From the NCBI GenBank assembly GCA_009787445.1, contig WRFX01000001.1:1-63077 (forward strand): DNA of 63,077 nt, in the 5' to 3' direction. Each line of letters begins with the position of its first letter. Position 1 is the stretch's first letter. This stretch comes from Chitinivibrionia bacterium (GTDB lineage Bacteria; Fibrobacterota; Chitinivibrionia; Chitinivibrionales; Chitinivibrionaceae). The notes under the pieces are model-generated. The model saw only the letters and a program-made list of their open reading frames with translations, ran no database searches and was not told where the DNA came from. The position numbers were made by a program, and so were the translations under genes. Below are positions 60,361 through 63,077 of this stretch, one piece after another.

Positions 60361-61338
60361 CTAATTAGTCGTATTAGATAGTGCGCCAGTATAGGTATTG
60401 GAAATATCGGTAATATCAGCGTCAGTTAATCCAAAGACAGTTTTATACGTTGTCGCGGATGCCCCGAAAAAAAGATACTTATAGTTTCCATAGGTAACAC
60501 CAGCACGACTATAGTCAATAGTAACAGCGATACCTATTTTACTGCCTCCCGAATATATATAGGACCACGTACCCGGGTAGTAGTTAGAATACGTAAAACT
60601 GTTAGAGCCGCTAATAGAGACATTTGGGATATTTACGGTTCCGCCGCTGATTGAACTGCCATTGTATGTCGCGCTTGACGTCGATTGTTGGTAATTATTA
60701 CCAATATACAAAGCTCCGGTATATGTTATTCCCGCATAATCGCCGGAACCGCCACCGCCGCCGCCACCGCCACTGTATGTCCATCGTGCGTACATAGTTA
60801 TATTACCTGTTACGTAATGACTGCTTCCGCCGCTTCCGTAGTAATCGTTTCCGTAATAATCATACCATCCGTCGAATGTATAGCCGCTTCTTGTCGGTGT
60901 CGGCAACGTTATATACGAACCGTAACTTTCGTATTTCACCGTCGGCGAAACAGTGCCGCCGTTTGCGTCAAACGTTATAGTGTAATAAGTTTCCTCGTCC
61001 TGCGTCCATCGTGCGTACATAATAGTATTACCTGTTACGTAATGACCGTTTCCGCCGCTTCCGTAGTAATCGTTTCCGTAATAATCGTACCATCCGTCGA
61101 ATGTATAGCCGCTTCTTGTCGGAGAAGGCAAAGTTATATACTCGCCCCAACTCGCATATTTCACCGTCGGCGAAACCGTTCCGCCGTTTGCGTCAAATGT
61201 TATTGTATATTGATTATAGTCGCTTCCGCCGCCATTATTGCCGCCGTCTATATATACCCGTTCTACGTTAAAATCGCCGCAGCCAATAATCGCAAACAAA
61301 CCGAAAAACACACTGAATAAGATACTTATTCTTTTCAT
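60361..61338 (-). CDS. Lipoprotein with two InlB-type B-repeats
   Basis: This 325-residue protein has a lipobox-like FAIIGC (Cys 20) after a signal peptide. Two ~70-residue tandem Listeria-Bacteroides repeats follow, YTITFDANGGTVSPTVKY ... TRSGYTFDGWYDYYGNDYYGSGG ... HYVTGN, nearly identical at the protein level. Then come an eight-Gly linker and a C-terminal domain of Ser/Tyr-rich strands. Such repeats occur in surface adhesins and binding proteins. Same direction as, and 14 bases after, the gene at 61,353. Probably an outer-membrane surface lipoprotein. Confidence 0.85.
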   Translation of the reverse strand: MKRISILFSVFFGLFAIIGCGDFNVERVYIDGGNNGGGSDYNQYTITFDANGGTVSPTVKYASWGEYITLPSPTRSGYTFDGWYDYYGNDYYGSGGNGHYVTGNTIMYARWTQDEETYYTITFDANGGTVSPTVKYESYGSYITLPTPTRSGYTFDGWYDYYGNDYYGSGGSSHYVTGNITMYARWTYSGGGGGGGGSGDYAGITYTGALYIGNNYQQSTSSATYNGSSISGGTVNIPNVSISGSNSFTYSNYYPGTWSYIYSGGSKIGIAVTIDYSRAGVTYGNYKYLFFGASATTYKTVFGLTDADITDISNTYTGALSNTTN

Positions 61339-61352
61339 AAATATTCCCCTTT

Positions 61353-62918
61353 CTATTTTTTCTTTTTGGAAGTTAAAGTGTAACCGATACTCAATATATA
61401 ACTTAAATTGCCGCCGGAATAATACGAAACTTCGTTAGTACCACCATCGTACCAAATCGGTTTTTTCATATATCCAAGCATAAATTTATTCGTAATATCA
61501 AAGTTGCTATAAGAACCGAATAGCAATTTCCAAAATACGCCGACAAATCCTCCGTTTAGTCCTCTTTCTTCTCTTTCGATGGTATATCCATAGTAGGGGT
61601 TTGAATTGACAAACTCAACGTGACTGTAAGCGTTGCGATACCCTAAATCAACGCCTAAAACGCTCTTATAATTTCCTTTTTGTCCGTCTTTGTTGAAGCA
61701 TCCGCCCATATTAAGTTCAAAGCCAAAATATTCGTTGCCGCCAGACAATTCGGTAGTGATATAAAATCCGTCGCTTGTTATACCGCCAAGTTCCATACAT
61801 CCGCCAAATCCCTTTGTTTCAGACATCGCGACATATTCCCAACGCAATGAAAATACGCCGTATTTGCTGTCCTTGCTTCTGATTTTCGCGTTTGCGTCAG
61901 CGGTTGCACCGTCCGTAGAAGTTGCGGTTTTTCCTTTATTTGCGCTACCCGTCGAACCCGCGTTTCCTTGCGACGCTTGTTTTACGTCTTTTACCGTTGC
62001 GACAACGTTTTGAACGCTTTCAACCGCGTCGAGCGTATTGTCAACCGCGCCTTTTATCTGCTTTGCCGTCTTTAACGCTCCGCCGATACCGCCGCCCAAA
62101 CCGCCTAAACCGCCAAGCATTTTTGCCGCCTTATCCGCGCTTTCCAACGCTTTAACCGCATTGTCGGCTACGTTTCTTACATTGTCTATTTTTTCCGCCG
62201 CGCTTCTCTCTTGTTGCGCCGAATATTCCGCTTGTACGCCGACGGAAATTCCCTGCGCAGCCGCTTGTTGTGCGCGAAGTCGTTCTAACTCCGCCGCCAT
62301 TTCCGCAAGTTGTTTTTGCGTCGCCGCCATTTGCGCGTAAATATCGTCGGGAACTTCGTTTTTCTGCGTTACTTGTGTTACCTGCGTTTCCTGTGTTACC
62401 TGCGTTTCTTTTGTTTCTTTTGTTTCTTTTGTTTCTTTTGTTTCTTTTGTTTCTTTTGTTTCTTTTGTTTCTTGCAATTCTTCGGTTTCTTGCGCTTCCC
62501 TTTGTTTTCTGTTTATATACGCTTTTATCTGCGCGATGTTTACGGAAATCTGCGCAGCCGCAAAGTAAAATTCGGAGCCGTGAAACTCTTCTTCAATTAC
62601 ATCCATTTTGTCGCGCGCGACAGCGGTTATTGCTTCCTTATATAAATCTACGCTGATTTGCGAACTTTCGTCGGCAGACGATAAATCTGTTGAACTGCGA
62701 TTTTCGCGAACATAACTCAAAATATCGTTAAGAAGCGTTTTTAGCAAATACTCCTGCGCTTTGCTTTTCGCAGATTCTTGGCTGTCGTTTTCTTCAAATC
62801 GGTATGTGTATTCTTTTACAAACGTTTTCGTTTGACCAAACGCCGAAAACGGCAAAAAACAAAGCGCGAAAAAATAAAGGAACAGCGCTTTTTTTAATAC
62901 CAAACTTCGAATCGACAT
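61353..62918 (-). CDS. Exported coiled-coil protein with KET repeats and beta-rich C-terminus
   Basis: This 521-residue protein has a signal peptide (KKALFLYFFALCFLPFSAFG). An N-terminal LPP20-like conserved part follows (VKEYTYRFEENDSQESAKSKAQEYLLKTLL). Seven or so Lys-Glu-Thr repeats come next (9-base unit), followed by coiled coil (MAATQKQLAEMAAELERLRAQQ) and a Gly/Ala-rich stretch (GGLGGLGGGIGG). A C-terminal ~200-residue domain of alternating aromatic strands ends SIGYTLTSKKKK, possibly a membrane barrel. Not recognised as a known family. It is the first gene of the pair with the InlB-repeat lipoprotein. Confidence 0.7.
   Translation of the reverse strand: MSIRSLVLKKALFLYFFALCFLPFSAFGQTKTFVKEYTYRFEENDSQESAKSKAQEYLLKTLLNDILSYVRENRSSTDLSSADESSQISVDLYKEAITAVARDKMDVIEEEFHGSEFYFAAAQISVNIAQIKAYINRKQREAQETEELQETKETKETKETKETKETKETKETQVTQETQVTQVTQKNEVPDDIYAQMAATQKQLAEMAAELERLRAQQAAAQGISVGVQAEYSAQQERSAAEKIDNVRNVADNAVKALESADKAAKMLGGLGGLGGGIGGALKTAKQIKGAVDNTLDAVESVQNVVATVKDVKQASQGNAGSTGSANKGKTATSTDGATADANAKIRSKDSKYGVFSLRWEYVAMSETKGFGGCMELGGITSDGFYITTELSGGNEYFGFELNMGGCFNKDGQKGNYKSVLGVDLGYRNAYSHVEFVNSNPYYGYTIEREERGLNGGFVGVFWKLLFGSYSNFDITNKFMLGYMKKPIWYDGGTNEVSYYSGGNLSYILSIGYTLTSKKKK
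62404..62466. repeat. 9-bp tandem repeat (7 units)
   Basis: The unit GTTTCTTTT occurs seven times in a row, encoding the Lys-Glu-Thr repeat of the reverse-strand gene. Because the unit is a multiple of three, copy-number change alters length without shifting frame. Flanking imperfect units (GTTACCTGC, GTTTCTTGC) suggest slippage origin. Confidence 0.9.
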
Positions 62919-63055
62919 AATTTTAGTTTGCTTACCAAAATTTTTTTTAATTGAAACAAGACCTCGATTTAGACCTTGCCGTTGTTGAATTTTAAAACGT
63001 GTTTTAAGCGCGTTTAGAGTGCGTTTAAGAGGCGATACATCATCTAAACCTCTTT

Positions 63056-63077
63056 TACCCCCACCCCCCCCCCCCCC
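63056..63077. repeat. Poly-C tract at contig end
   Basis: The window ends in a C homopolymer of at least 14 bases interrupted by one A. It is not linked to any gene: the intergenic stretch 62,919-63,077 otherwise holds no convincing feature. This may be a sequencing or assembly artefact or a genuine homopolymer where assembly stopped. Confidence 0.8.

Noticed and set aside
62270-62656. Forward ORFs rich in Phe/Cys opposite the KET repeats
   Set aside because: They are antisense readings of the 9-bp repeat; the reverse-strand gene has signal peptide and domain structure.

Overview
The window looks like a chromosomal contig from a low-GC, Gram-negative anaerobe of the Fibrobacterota (Fibrobacter/Fibromonas-like, perhaps an animal- or insect-gut species). 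The support is indirect. There are several secreted proteins with type A type IX secretion (T9SS) C-terminal sorting domains, a PorV-like outer-membrane protein, Pal/CpoB and LolA (diderm envelope), FlgD-Ig-like C-termini, PilT and a pilin-like protein, and genome-wide preference for NNA/NNT codons mixed with GCG/CGC words. The taxon is an inference; marker-gene phylogeny (dnaA, rpmH, rpmB) would settle it. No tRNA, rRNA or CRISPR array was seen.

Layout. (1) 1-14,735 is accessory. A ~6.1-6.2 kb module is present twice (144-6,368 and 8,670-14,735). Each copy holds a bidirectional promoter region with a perfect palindrome, two large secreted paralogues (chitin-binding CBM5/12-like module, CE4 polysaccharide-deacetylase-like catalytic domain, T9SS tail), a terminator, and a separately promoted PD-(D/E)XK nuclease-fold protein. 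Between the copies lies a 2.3 kb island with a nucleotidyltransferase gene overlapped by a small unknown gene, a serine recombinase, and a DUF4160/DUF2442 pair. A truncated Rpn-like nuclease gene sits at the left edge. (2) 14,981-18,767 is an envelope operon: pal, cpoB, murB, a metallo-beta-lactamase-fold hydrolase and a Xer recombinase. (3) 18,764-24,367, reverse strand: an MFS transporter, a beta-rich/TPR protein, and rfbD-rfbC-rfbA for dTDP-rhamnose (rfbB is absent here). (4) 24,570-27,462: thrC, a stand-alone subtilase-propeptide-like protein and a lipoprotein subtilase, chained by 4-nt overlaps. (5) 27,452-31,217, reverse: flavoprotein, MscS channel, CheY-like regulator, TolC-like protein. 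(6) 31,303-36,126: polysaccharide lyase, lolA, a FlgD-Ig secreted protein, a PorV/PorQ-like barrel and tadA. (7) 36,176-39,050: an orphan RelA/SpoT-domain synthetase, a large pilin-like protein and an antitoxin remnant. (8) 39,166-43,450, reverse: znuABC-type transporter, zinc-ribbon L28, and a DRTGG / CBS-HATPase / DRTGG signalling trio. (9) 43,521-48,122: a TonB-C protein, two tiny acidic lipoproteins, nadC, and the yidC-yidD-rnpA-rpmH cluster facing dnaA. (10) 48,254-57,534: dnaA, dGTPase, a glutamate-rich TPR protein, M24 peptidase, pilT and an unknown exported protein. (11) 57,531-63,077: an ABC transporter, RluD-like synthase, a decayed YefM-YoeB pair, and two secreted repeat proteins. 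The contig stops in a poly-C tract.

Functionally the window combines housekeeping (cell wall, outer-membrane biogenesis, replication initiation, translation) with a surface programme: T9SS-exported carbohydrate-active enzymes, a lyase, adhesin-like repeat proteins and pilus functions. Small defence or toxin-antitoxin genes, several of them remnants, are scattered through it. No gene-free stretch exceeds about 300 bases; the longest is 14,736-14,980.
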